The notes beneath the pieces were generated by a model. The model worked only from the letters and a program-made list of their open reading frames with translations, did not search any database and was not told where the DNA came from. Shown in pieces: positions 21,291 to 34,100 of a stretch of 64,000 bases of DNA (position 1 is the stretch's first letter; each line of letters opens with the position of its first letter). This stretch comes from Oryzias latipes (lineage: Eukaryota; Chordata; Actinopteri; Beloniformes; Adrianichthyidae): contig NC_019866.2 in assembly GCF_002234675.1 (NCBI RefSeq), positions 12,057,261 to 12,121,260 on the forward strand, read 5' to 3'. A program made the position numbers and the translations under genes.

Positions 21291-23889
21291 TGTTGCTGTC
21301 TCTGCTAGTTGGGAATTATACTTAATTACATTTTTTTATAATGTTTTTTTTTTTAAATCTACTGTATAAAATCTTCCAATATAAAGAACATGCATTACTA
21401 GTTGGTGAAAATCCAATCAGAGGATAAGAATTTAGATGTGTTGGAAGTTTCTTGTAATTCTAGAGTTTTACAAGAACATTAATCTTCATTTCACTAATAT
21501 TTTCATACTCAGGAATCTTTTAAATATTTTTTATTCCGTCACAGTGTCTGCCTTTGATCTGGTTGCCCTTTCATCAACCTCATCATATTTGATAGATGAC
21601 ATTACAAATGTAAAAAGAAGGATGTGTTTACCATGGAGTGACTGTAGCTTGTGGGAAAAAAAATGGGATTGAAAGATTCAGGACACTGAGCTCTGGGAGC
21701 AAAAGTCGTAAAACCTGCATACAAACTTTGCATGCGCTTAGAGTCTGTCTGCTGTGGTGTTAAAGCACACACAGACTGCATGACTTCTCCTTTTGTGTGG
21801 AGAAACCGCCACCTAAGTCTGTTTCAATGTGCGACAGTCCAAACAGACAAAAGGTCTGCAAAAGTCATAGATGCCACTAACTCCATCTCTGCACCTGCAT
21901 TTATCAGCACATGCTCACTTTTTACTAATATATTATGAGTTGAGCACAATGAGAGTGTGAAAAATTCGGAAACTGGTGCTATTTTCCATTGTTTTTGTAA
22001 ATGCCAAGGGCAAAACAATGGAATAAACTGGTGTTGATGGCAATGAAGAGGAAGTTGAAAAAAGAAAGGCTGCAGTGAAAGAAGGAAGCATTTGTTGACC
22101 AAAAGGCAAAACTAGACTTATATGAGCACATATAAGGTGGTGCACTTTAATCCATTATGACCCTTAAAATTAGTGGTGAATGTTGGACAATTAGCAGCCT
22201 CATTATGTTATTAATTATTGTAGATTACTCATAGTAGTCTCTCTCTCAGGTGTTGTTTTTTCACTGGACTGTGCCGACTTCAGATTTCTCATGGGCACCA
22301 CTTTGAGGGTTGTGTCATTACAAATGGAAGTGACACAACACATACAAGCAAACACACAAACTGATCAATTAATTGTTTCGGTGAAGATTACAAGCTCAGT
22401 GAGTAGAGATCATTACTAAAGATTTTAAAAGTTTTTTCCCCCAAACCAGCATAAACCACCAACACTTCCCCCAAGAAAACTAGTTATTTGTTTGAATTTT
22501 GGCTCAAAATGTCCCTGATATCAAAGTTTAATTCCCACGCTGTTTTAGGATTGACAGAACTAAAGCCAGGTGCATTTCCTTCATGTGCAGCACCATTATA
22601 AATCTACTCAGGTGTGATTTTTCTGTTGTTTTCTTCTCTGGCTCACTGCAATAGCCTTCTCCACAGCCAGAAACGAAACCACTGCAAGAAATCCAGACTG
22701 TTATTTCATGGAAGCGATATGGTTATCAGGCACTGTATTGAGTGGCACGCCATTTTCCAAAACAAGAGGATCTTTTTTTACTTTTTTAGCTGCTTAGGTT
22801 CTTTGAGTTTTCTGAAAACTAAAGTCTCCCAGTTGCTGTAGGGGACAGAGTGGACAAAGGAGGAAAACGGGAAAAATAAAAAGGGGGATCTGGATACCGT
22901 TTTTTGTTTTAATAAAAATGGTTTAGTTAAAAAACAATGTCCCGTCAACCCTTTTTAAAAAAAAAAAAAACGTTTCTGCTGTGAAACCATCCTGTATGCA
23001 TGAAAGTCTGCACATCAGAAAATTGACCCAAAAAAAAGGAATTTTCTTTTTTTATTTATCTTTTTACAAATATAGAACAAGCTCCTTAAAATATCTCAAC
23101 AGGTAATCAGAACTATACTGATCTATTAAAAAGATACAGGATGGAGATATGTAATGGTTGATCAAACCAATATTTAAACATGAACTGAACTCAAACTGTT
23201 TAACAAAAGAATCCAGACAAGAATAAACACAAGATTTAAAGTCTTTTAGTGGAGAATAAAGGTGTTACACCAACAATAATTAACATAAATTTAAGGCACC
23301 AAATTAGAATCAAAAACAAGTCATCACATTTGAAACTGGCTGGCTACTGTCTACTTTTTTCTACCTTCTTTTCTGGCTTCAGCACAACTCCAGGATACAG
23401 AACGCAGCTGAACAAAAGGATAAATAAATGTATTTATTATAAATAAATGTGTGCATCTTAAAAAAAAAAATTGAAAATATAGACCCATAAATTCACTGAA
23501 CTGTGGAAAAGAAAGCAAAGTGTGATGTTGATGATGAGTTGGTGGTTGCCACCATTTTGGCATGGATGTGGCAGCATGCTGCACCATATATCGGCTTCCC
23601 GTTGGGCAACTATGCTCTGCAGATGTGAGTATAAAGGGAATCTTAAAACCCTGAGGACTTGCAGGAACATTTAATAGGGATCCATGCATGTTAAATTTTA
23701 ATGCATCATTTGGGAACTTCCTGTTCTTATTTTCTTCTTATGATTTAGACAGAGCTAAAGAGAAGGGACCTGTTCCTCCGTGCTGCAGATCAAACATGAG
23801 TGTGTATAAACCAAATATTTTTTAACCGTTAATCTGTTTCTTTAAATAATCTCCCTTTTTCCCCCGCCAAGTTCTCAGTGTCTCTCTTG

Positions 23890-24190
23890 CTGTAATTGGT
23901 CGGATTATAACTAAAACCAAACCCTGCAGCTATTTGTGGAAGATCAGTGGCTTTTACACGGATTATGAATCGCCTAATAATATATTTGGAAGCATTTGCG
24001 TTTTGATCTGCAAACTGTCAAATTGGGCTAAGCTGCACTGATGTGTAAATGCAAATCAGTTATTCAAGCCTGCGCCTCTCCAGCAAATAAGCCGTTTCCT
24101 CCGTGCACAAAGATTGCAGTTGATATCTGAAGTTGTTAGGACAAAATCAGCGCAAGCTGACAAACACAATTGAATTTGTGAAACGATGAA
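23890..24190. promoter_or_regulatory. Candidate conserved noncoding element
   Basis: A low-repeat block rich in homeodomain-type cores (GGATTA, CCTAATAATATATT) with a perfect octamer ATGCAAAT near 24046-24057. The constraint is a guess from texture; alignment to other fish is needed. Confidence 0.25.
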
Positions 24191-27100
24191 CAGCCGAGAA
24201 CTTGTTACCGATCACAAATGGGTCATATCTGCCTTCTAGCCGCCTCAGTGAGGTTTTTCTTCCATCTGCCATGAATGCGTTGTCATTCTTTAACCTGTTT
24301 TTGTTAAAAACACCATTCACTACACTTCACTTCACTCACTGTAATGGAGAGAAGGAGATGCTTAGCTCAAACAAAAGCAGAGGGGGAAAAAAGCACTAGT
24401 TAGAAATGGGATGAAAGCTTCTTTGTTGGCATGGCAACCTCCTGATCATCCGCACGGTTTAGGTCTGATGCTGGGCGGGTAAGGAGGAAAAGGGGTCCAC
24501 CTGCTCCTCTATGATCGGCGGGAGCAGATCCTGGATGGAGCTGAGCTCACGTCGTGTGTTTTTGCTTGATTCAATAAGGATGACGATGCATTAGTGTGGA
24601 GCGTGGGGCAGACAGTTGTCAAAATGAAGGAGGTTTAGAATCCACTGTATATTTTTTTTTTCTGTTTTTGTGTCTCGTAGCGCCTGCTTTACGTGGCTTC
24701 TCTGGTGTCAGGAGACAAACACCTCCACAGCCACTCTGAGCTATTTTAAGCTGCTCGCTGTCAGAGTCAGGCTAGAGAATCCTCCTCTGCGCTCTAAAGA
24801 GACAGTCACCCTGAGATGACAAACCAACATCCCATCGTCTTTTTTCCCTCCCCTTCCTAAAGCATTGTTGTCTAAATTCTGCTGTTGTTTTTTCTTTGTT
24901 ATCCTCAATTGTTATCACCTGGACACTTCCTTTTTTCTGCTTCCCCTTTTGTCTTTTTCAAGCCTGTGTGGTCTCAGTGAGAAAACACACAAATCAGATG
25001 AGCTGCAACAGTTTGCTACAGAAGAACGGAGCAACATCCCTCAAGGGACCCAGTTAGCTGTTTTCAGTTGTAAGGCAGAAACAGAACAATGTAGGAATGC
25101 AGTTATGGCAGCTTTGTTTTTTTACTATCTATTAGCTAAACTGAGATTTTGTCCCCATTGAGCTACAGTTCATATGGACTGATGTCCTTTTTCAACGTAA
25201 ACTTTAAGGGTTTTTGCATAATTTCAAAAATGGGACGAAACATAAAACAGGTAATCTATACAACGTCATGTAAGTACTTGATTCTTGTTTATGTAGCAGC
25301 TTTTACGGGAAAAAAGGGAAATAACAACAAAAGTAACGCAACTATATCAAAATTAGAGATGAAGTAAATCCAAAGAAGATTCAATTTAATGCTCTGAAGT
25401 TCAAAAATGAAAAGTTGGTAAGGATGAAGAAATTGGAGGAATTTGTGCCAGTTTTGCTGTTGTGAGACTCTTTGCAGGACTCTTTGCTCTTAACTTTGAG
25501 CTCCGGGGCAAAGACCAGCGTCGGGTTTTGCTTTATTTAGCTGTAGACGTTTTTTTGTTACACAACAAAATTGATCAGATAAGATGGAATAAAAGAAAAA
25601 AAAAACAGCTGAATGTCATCTGCACAGAAATCATGTCAAGCATGGTTGAGTGTGAAAGTGTGGTGATGTTGACTTGAGGGATCACTGCAGACATGGTCAT
25701 GGACGGTTTGGCGGTTGGCTCAGCGTCTGGCGTCTAGAGCTGGATCAGGTTGGTAAACACACAACATCCAGTTCATGTAACTCTATGAGGCATAAAAAAA
25801 TAAAACTAAGGGAGACTAGGAGTCACAGGGACAGATGGCTGTCCTAAGGCTTGGTTCAAGGCAGCCGTACCCTTTCAGCTCAAAACAATGCTCCCCAAAA
25901 GAGAGAAAATAAAAGCAAACAAGGCAGTCGATGACAGTTCTTAGTTTCTCATAAATATAGCTGTGTGTTTGTTTTTATCCTCTGTCAGCAGAACACAAGT
26001 ATGCAGATCAAGCAATTGGGACCCTCAGTAGGGCTGGGACCTACCCCAAGCCCTTACAGAAGCAGGGCATGAACGTGTATGTGTGGTGTGTTTAGCTGCA
26101 CTGTGCTGTTATGTAACTGTTCTCCGCTCAGGGACAAACCTAATATACTTCATTCCTTCAGATTCTTCTTCTTTTGCTGGTTTGTGCACAGATCATCCAG
26201 GCACCTCTGGGTGTCATGCATGCGCGAGCTCCTTACGGGTGTTGTTTTTGCACCTGCACATGTAGGTGAGGAAGCCACTGCATGTGTGCGTGTGAGCGTC
26301 AGCTCCCGCAGCCTCACTTTCCATCTTTTGCATCATTTGTCCTCGTCTGATCCGCCCGTCTCTCTGGATGCGGCGCTGTCGTCTTCCTGCGCCGTCACCT
26401 CCTTCCATCCTTCTTTGACTTTTTCTCCGTTTCTCTCAAGAAAAGCAAACTTTGAGATCTTATATTTTCCATAGGAGAAACAGAAAATGTTGCGTAAGAG
26501 CCAGTAGAATCTCTTTTTCAACGAAAGGTTTTATCAGTTTTAACAAGCTGATCAAACCTTGTGAGACTGACTAGATGTTATAATTAAACACATGTGAATT
26601 TGTATTACAAAAACGATCATTTATTCATTTTTCATGAAAAAAAGATAACATTTTGACTCGATTACCATTTTCTGTTACATTTACACCCAAATGCATGTAC
26701 ATACTGTGGTGGAAATAAAAAGCACAGCTGACAGATAGAATTTGAAGTTTTAAGTCTCTGGCACGACTTTAAACATATTTTTCTTTTATCGGGGTAAAAG
26801 TTTGAAATTCCAAACATAAGATTTGTTTATTTGTGGAAAATATTTGAAAGAAGAAACTCAAGGAATATGTTTCCAGGATTCATTCCCTTTAAAACCTGAT
26901 AAAGGGGCAGAAATAAAATGAAAAAAATTTAACGGATAAATAAACAGAACAGAACAGATGATTATCCCTGAGAGAGGATCCATACCTGGATTAGTTAAAC
27001 TACATCTCCCAAGAATATTTGCTCACATATTTTTGAGCCAGAGAGAATTCCGAGTAAGGATCCTGATGTTGGAAAATTGCATAAAATCCATCAGAGATGC

Positions 27101-28039
27101 AAATCTTGTGCATCCTCATTTGTTCTGAGATCTACTGAAAAACTCCCCATGCAGTGTTGCTGACATGACCTGTGGAGTGACTTCTTTCAGTCTTTGCATG
27201 TGAGTAAGAGTGTTGCTCTTTAAGTCGGTGAAAGCTTTCATCAAGCTTTGCATTGATGAACAAAAAGACCCTGGCCTTGCAGCTCGGTGTTCAGTTCAAT
27301 CATCATCAAATGTAAAATCTGCCATCCAGTCCTCATCTGAGAGCTCAATGATGCCTTTGGCTTTCCTTTCTCAAACCTCAGTGTGGCACTTTGGCCAAGC
27401 AGAACCATCTGACAGCTGTGTGGTCACTTCATTTAGTCTCTTGGTGATGCAAACACTGAAGTAAACTATTTCAGTCTTCAATAACATGATAATAACACAG
27501 TGCAAAATCACTCATTTCTGATGTTTGTCACCTTATCTCACAAACGTTTCAGAAGTCTGGCATTTTTCCTCATCAGATTTGGACCCACTAAGGTCCAGTG
27601 TGTCCATGCATATCATTTTCCACAAGGTTGTCATTCCACAACAAACACTAGTAACTGGGCTGGGTCACAGATGTCAGAAGGAGAAAAAGCCTAAATGTAG
27701 CACTACACATTGCAGCTGAACTTCCTCAATGTTCTCAATCCTTCTTGCAAGGCAGGACTCACAGGCAGATTTTTTTTTTTCCAGAGCATAACGTTGCAGC
27801 AGAGGTCCTCTTTGGGAAATGCCCTCTCTGAGAATGGCTTGGTGTTTTTTGGGATTTACTGGGAAATCAGAAATCTGAGAGCTGCTGCATCCCTGATTGT
27901 ATGAAGTTTGTTTAAAAAACAGCCTTGCTGCTTTCGTAGATTAACTCGCAAAACATCTAATGTCAAAACTTTTTAGCATGGGTTACATTTTTGGATTTCT
28001 GAGAATATTGGGTCTACATTTTGTTGAAAAACCCTGCAT

Positions 28040-28080
<41 letters not shown>

Positions 28081-28639
28081 TTCTTCAAATATTTACTTTT
28101 GATTGTCACAAATGGATTCAATAATTTGCTGTATTGATTTTTGTATAGAGTCATTATTTTCTAGAACAAAAACAGTAAAAAAATTGAAAAAATCTTCTAA
28201 GTTTTAGTATAAAGCGTTTTTTTTAATTGACCTTTGGAGGGAACTACAAGGTCATTTGTGACCTGGGGGCCATAATTTGCTTAGATTTTTATCTAGATGT
28301 TTCATCAGAGGTCAGTGTGTCCTGAGACATGACATGGTTTTAGATTTTAGTTTTATTTTGAAACCATGTACCTTAATCCTTGATAGATTCTAACAGTAAA
28401 CAACCATTTAAAAGAAAGGTCAGATGGCTTGCATGTATCTTTTCCCTCTTTTGCTTAATTGAAAAAAATGTACATTTCAGTGCATTTCTGGGACCGGATA
28501 TTGATTAGATTGTAAAACCCCTTCAGTCATGTCTCGTTCCTTACGTCTTCGTCGTCTCCTCCTCCTCCTCGCCCAGCAGTCTGTTCACCCTTTTATGCGG
28601 CTCTTTTACCTTGCTGCTTTTAACCCCGCTCCCTGTCTT

Positions 28640-28770
28640 CCTCTAAGGGCCCTGGCTTTAGCTGATTAGAGTGGCCCTGCTTGCTTTGATTAATTGGATG
28701 AGCCTCGTCTGAGTGCCAGTCTCCTCTCCTCAGCTCCCCTGTCCTCCTCCTCCCTCCTCTCTACAGGCAG
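28640..28770. promoter_or_regulatory. Candidate conserved noncoding element
   Basis: Low-repeat block with TTTAGCTGATTAGAG and TTTGATTAATTGGATG, which look like clustered homeodomain sites. Inference only. Confidence 0.2.
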
Positions 28771-29009
28771 CAAAGCAAACATGGGGCTTTCAGTGACATG
28801 ATGACATCTGAAACAAGAGGGTGTGTGAGCAAACACTGCTCGCTTCGGACTGAAAGTGACTTTTTTTTGGCCTTTTAAGATTAGCTCCTATAAAACAAGT
28901 TTAAGTGATGCAAAACAAGTTTAAGCTTTTAAGCAGAAGCCAAGTAAAACAAATAAAGTGAAGGGTTCACTGTAAATTGCAATCTCTCCCAAAGGGGTGC
29001 TAGCTCTGG

Positions 29010-29760
29010 TTGGATTTACTCATCGGACAATGTAATTTGCATCGAGTGTGCGGTGGAGCATCTCATTCCTCTTCTGACTGCTCCACGCTAGAATCTGACT
29101 TCGGATAATAGTTGGCAGTGAAATTCTGTATCCTGTCAACCTTCCTTCTGTTAATTCATCCTTCAGGCATCTGTCATTCCACTCAGCTGCTCTCTTGTCT
29201 TTCACCTCCATCTTTGCTGTTCTCCTCATCTGCTTTCAGTTGTGTGTTTTTGGTGACGTCCACAGCCTGTCTGGGAAAGGGCATTTGGTGCAGACTAACC
29301 TTTTTTTTCCTCCCCACTATCTTTTCATTGCTCCTTTTGGTCCCCAAGTCGTGACAGACGAGCCACTTTAAAAGGCCGCACACAAAAGCCGCCGTGACAA
29401 AACCGAGCGATCACAGGGAAAGTCAAATGTTCTGCTTTTTCCGTCCAGGCTAAACGCAATCTTTGGAGATGCAGTGCTAACCAGAGAGCCCCCAAGCAAA
29501 GTGCTGCATCTTTTTTAGAATAGCAGGCAATCGCATGAGCCAACCGCTTGGTTGTTTTCATGCGGCCCTCCTTCCATTACAGGCAATTTTTATCAACAAA
29601 CCAGGACGCTGAAAGCCAGAGAGGCTGAGTGCAGCGCTGTGCAAACAGCAGGCTCGTGAGCGCGTGGTCTCTGTTTGATAACTGCAGATAATGGGCTCTT
29701 TATGATGTGGAACAATAAAGGATAACAGAGTGGAAACCTCATTCCTGTAATTTTCAGCAG
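29010..29760. promoter_or_regulatory. Candidate conserved noncoding block with octamer
   Basis: Complex, repeat-free sequence containing a perfect octamer ATTTGCAT at 29035-29042 and several open frames on both strands that match nothing known. The texture suggests a regulatory block in the TEX2 5' intron. Confidence 0.25.
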
Positions 29761-31118
29761 ATTTTTTTGTCATTGGATAGAGAGCTGTGTGTTGTTATGC
29801 TCCCATTTCAAACTTGTTTCCATGTTTAGTCAATCAAATGATCAGAATCAGTCCTGATTGTGGCAGATTGACACATTTTGAAAAAATGAATCTTTTAAAC
29901 TCAAATATTAACATTTAAATAAAAAAATGTAAAAACATTGTTGGATGAATTAAACCTAGAAGCTTGCAAAACATATAACATTATTTTATAAAACAAATCA
30001 TAAAAATCAGGTGTTTTTACTTTCTATCCAAAGCTTTTTATTATTATTTCTCATGAAACATTTTCCTACTGGTCAACAACAGGCAAAAAACTATTACTAC
30101 TACAACGACTTCTACTATTACCACTAATAATATCTATAGCAACAAGAAAAAAACGTGCATATGGAAGTTTGTATTAAAGCTCAGTTTTTAATGTACACTA
30201 ATTGATATTGGAAACTGGAACTGACAAAACCAATAAGACAGTTTGTACCTAATATTAAACATTACAATCAAGAAAAACTGGTAAATAAAAAAAAAGCTCT
30301 TTAAAAGCTTTGTTGCATTCGTTATTAACTGACACAATTTTTTCTACAGGCCAAGGGCAGCCAAAATTGAATTGATTGTAAAAAAGATGAAGATGTAGTT
30401 TTTTTGTAGCACCAATACAAAAGAAAAATAAATATGTATTGTCGCTCAGTTTAGTACTTGACTGGGTGTCACATCTTGAAGTTCTTCAATGTTAGACATC
30501 AGGCTTTGAGTTGAGGGAATCTTTGGTTGAATGAAGGTGTTCCTCAGTAACACAACTCCTGTGTGGTGATCAGTCCTCATCCAAGAGCCTTCTGGACTTC
30601 TGTTTGTGGGCTTTTTACTGACTTTCAATGTGCAATCAAATTAGGAGTGCATTGTGGGATTTGTAGGGTATTAGCGGCGCACTCGAAGCAGCTCTAATAC
30701 TGATTAGATATTATCACGCAGTCCCAAACAAATTCATATCACTGGCCACGTCCTGCATGAGTTTGACATTTGGGCTTTAAGGCCTTGAAACAACTTCTTA
30801 GTCATGAGTCAAAGTCATGTGTCAAAGCGATGTACAGGATTGTTTTGGGGGCTTCTCCTAAATCAGGGATGAGTACAGAGAGGCGCATTCCTGTTTGGTT
30901 TCCAACATACCCTGCTGTGCCATGTCCTAATTGGCTGGACACACCTGATCCAGGTAGTCAGCCATGAGTAGGCAGAAAAGTGAATTTTTTTTAACATTAA
31001 AAAGTCACACAACTCTGTGTAAGAAATTTGTTTTGCATGAATGGTTCTGTATCACTGTGCAGATTTGATTTCTATATGTGTGTGAAAACGTCTCCACCTT
31101 CCTGTCTGCCTCTTCCAG

Positions 31119-34100
31119 GCGGTGAGCCCTGTTCAGGGTTATGATGAGCAGTCAGGGCAGCAGCGGCAGCAAGGGAAGTGGCCAGCATCCTGACACGCCC
31201 CCCCTTCGCCACACTCCCGGGCCCAGGCTCCAAGTGCAGCGTTCCCGCTCACGTGACACCATCACCATACACTTTTCTGCTCTGGGGAAGGAGGAGGAAG
31301 ATGAGGAGGACGAGCTCTACGGCATAGAGGTTGGACCTGCAGCGACTGCTTCTGTGGATGATGAATCTGGGGGGCGTCAAGGCGGAGCTGCAGGGGTGGA
31401 TGAGCTGTGTGTCACCACAGGGTTGGAGGCAAAAGAGGAGATGCTGTTTGAGTCTGCCAAAGTAGAAACGTCTTCTGGAGCTGCGGTGCTACCTGTATCA
31501 TCCATCACCTCATCTGTTCAGCTTCCAGACCCCTATCTACAGACCCTTTCTTCTACCACTGCTGTTATCCCCATTTCCACCCACTCCCACCTGAGCTCCA
31601 CCCCTCCTGCGAGCTCCTCCTGGCCGACTGATCGACCAGCCCATCCTCCTCCCACAAGCTCCAGCTCCTCCTCTCCTTGCAGGTCCACAGCTCTGTCTTC
31701 GTCCAAACCTTTTCTCAGTTTGGTGAGGTCTCTGTCTAATGATGTTGAGTCTCGAGAAACTCCCGTCTCCACAGCGGTACCACCACACACACGCCCCAGA
31801 CAGCTGATGAAGTCTTTTGTTAGGTCTTTATCCACAGACATCTCCAAAGCTGAACACCAGGAAGGGTCTCCTCATCACTACCCTCAACAAATTCCATCCC
31901 ACCGGGCTCCGCCTCGCAACATGCAGCTCTTCAAACAGTTCTCCCAACCCCGATTATCCTCTACCCCTGTTATCGCCACTCAAGCTGGGGGGGACTCCAA
32001 AACAGCCCCCTCCTCCCCCATCATGTCTCCAGATGGCCGATCTTTCTTTAAAGTCCAAGAGGTGGAGGCCAAGATCGAGGACACCAAGCGACGGCTGTCG
32101 GAGGTGATGTCAGACCCCCTTCAGCTTTTCAGTAAGATTATGGGCGATGAGTCAGGTGTGGGATTTACTGGAAGCGCGCATCGTGCCAAATCGCTCTCCA
32201 CTAGCGCGTCAGAGCTCAGCGGAGCAAATGCTGTCAACGGACATACAGACGCTAACAGCAACTACAGCATCAAGGAAGAAGGGGGTGAAGGAGAGGAAGA
32301 GGAGAAAACGCCCACAGGAAAAGGGCCCGACTCTGTTTTATTCTCTTTTCCGTCTCTGTCACTCAGTCCAGCCTTGGCCCAGGCCCCATCGCCTGCCCTT
32401 TGTAGGTCCCCTTCCATAACCATGGGCCGCTGTTCAATGTCGGCCCTGGTGGCTCGACAGGAAGACGACGACTTCTGTGAACTGTATAGTGAAGACTTTG
32501 ATGTCTGTACCGATACTGAGACGCCAGATGGAGATCGGTCCGTATCCCGACAGCCCCATACTGGCAGCACTGGCCTATGTAGTGAACTCGATGCAGGGGA
32601 GGAGGAGGGAGAAGAGGAGGAAGTGGACTGTGTGACTGGCCTCATCTTCTTAACACAGATGATTTATTTGTACTTAATCCTTCCAGTGCCTCCATGTGTT
32701 TGTTCTGTGTTGCATGGGATAGTGGCAGGGTTTGTGCTGGCCCTGCTGGTCCTTTGGCTGTCTTCTCCTCAACCCTCCTCATCAGGGACCAGAATTAGGA
32801 GGCAGAGGATGGTGAGGTTGAACTTTGCTCAACTGGAAATAAGCGAACCAGAAATTTTTAAGGTGAGGCACCGTAGATGACTTGTTTCAGTTTAAGGCTA
32901 AATCTCAATTCTACCTCTTAAGCTATGCTCACACCAGGTTTGGCAATGCACATTCAAGTGAACACCTTCAATGAAAAATGGATGTAAACACACTTTTATG
33001 TGCGTTTCGGGCTTCTGCGCTCAAGAATTTCCCGTTTTCAAGATGTTTTCCCAAATTTTAAAGACTTTTTTAGGCTCTACATACAAAACACATTGAACAC
33101 ACATTGCAAGTTAAACCAGGTCAAACTTTGACCAATCGGGGACTCAGAGTTGGAAGTGACGTATAGATGGTGCGTTTTTCATTCACAAAAGTCCAATCTT
33201 TTGAAAATTGATCATAAAGTAGAAATTAATGATTGTGCTTTGCACCCGGCTGGAATTCCATGACACCAAGTCTTTCATACATCGGAATAGAACGGTGAAA
33301 GGGAAAGCCTGGAGTAAGACTCACGAGATTTGCACCGCTTCGACATTTTGCACCAGGCCTCTTCCGGCTGTGATTATATGTGCTAGTATTGGGTAGTGAC
33401 AGTCCAGGGTGAACACCGTATGCTAAAAACACGTTCAAGATTGCCGTCCAAATATGTGCATATCATGCCCGGCATGAATGTGGCATTAGGTAAGAACTTT
33501 TGGCTCTACCATTACTTCTAAACCAAGAGAAGGAAAGGAGGAGCTCAGAAGAAGGTGTATTTTAGATTGAGTCTTGGATAAAAAAAAAAAAATTAAAATG
33601 ATTGTTAAATTAACAAATATTACTGCTATCTTCCATACCAGTCTGAAGTATTTACACATTATAAGTGTATGCCCTTTTTACAGATCACTGATCAAATACT
33701 AACGATAGAACTGTTTATGATGCACTATAAAAAGTTATTATCTATCAGTTTAGTTGTTATTAACATGATTAACTCCTGTTTGCTACTTTGTGTCCACAAC
33801 TGATGCCAGAAGTAACCTGGGGAGATCAACTTAAGGGTGCAAAATTAAGAACTGTTTATGAGATCATAACTTGTTTTTGATTTTTTTTTTCTTTAACCCC
33901 CTAACCTTTTCCTTCGGCAATGAAATAAAGAAAAGTGGGAGAAGGGTGCATGGTACAGGAGTGCTGGTGAAGTGCACTGCAAAAGTTTGTAAATGTAATA
34001 TTCAGCCCCAAACATGAACTAACATCCAATAAGGCTGCTGGTTAAATTCACTCTGCAGAAACTGAACGAAATGCCGCTAGATACATTTGGTTTTAAGAAT

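Larger units (their letters stand above)
21291..31118 (+). other. Presumed long TEX2 5' intron
   Basis: No exon is recognised between the duplication and the first TEX2 coding exon. Contents include AT-rich sequence, a (TA)n run at 28043-28072, poly-A/T tracts, and three blocks of more even base composition listed separately as possible conserved noncoding elements. Short open frames occur on both strands without recognisable homology. Confidence 0.45.
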
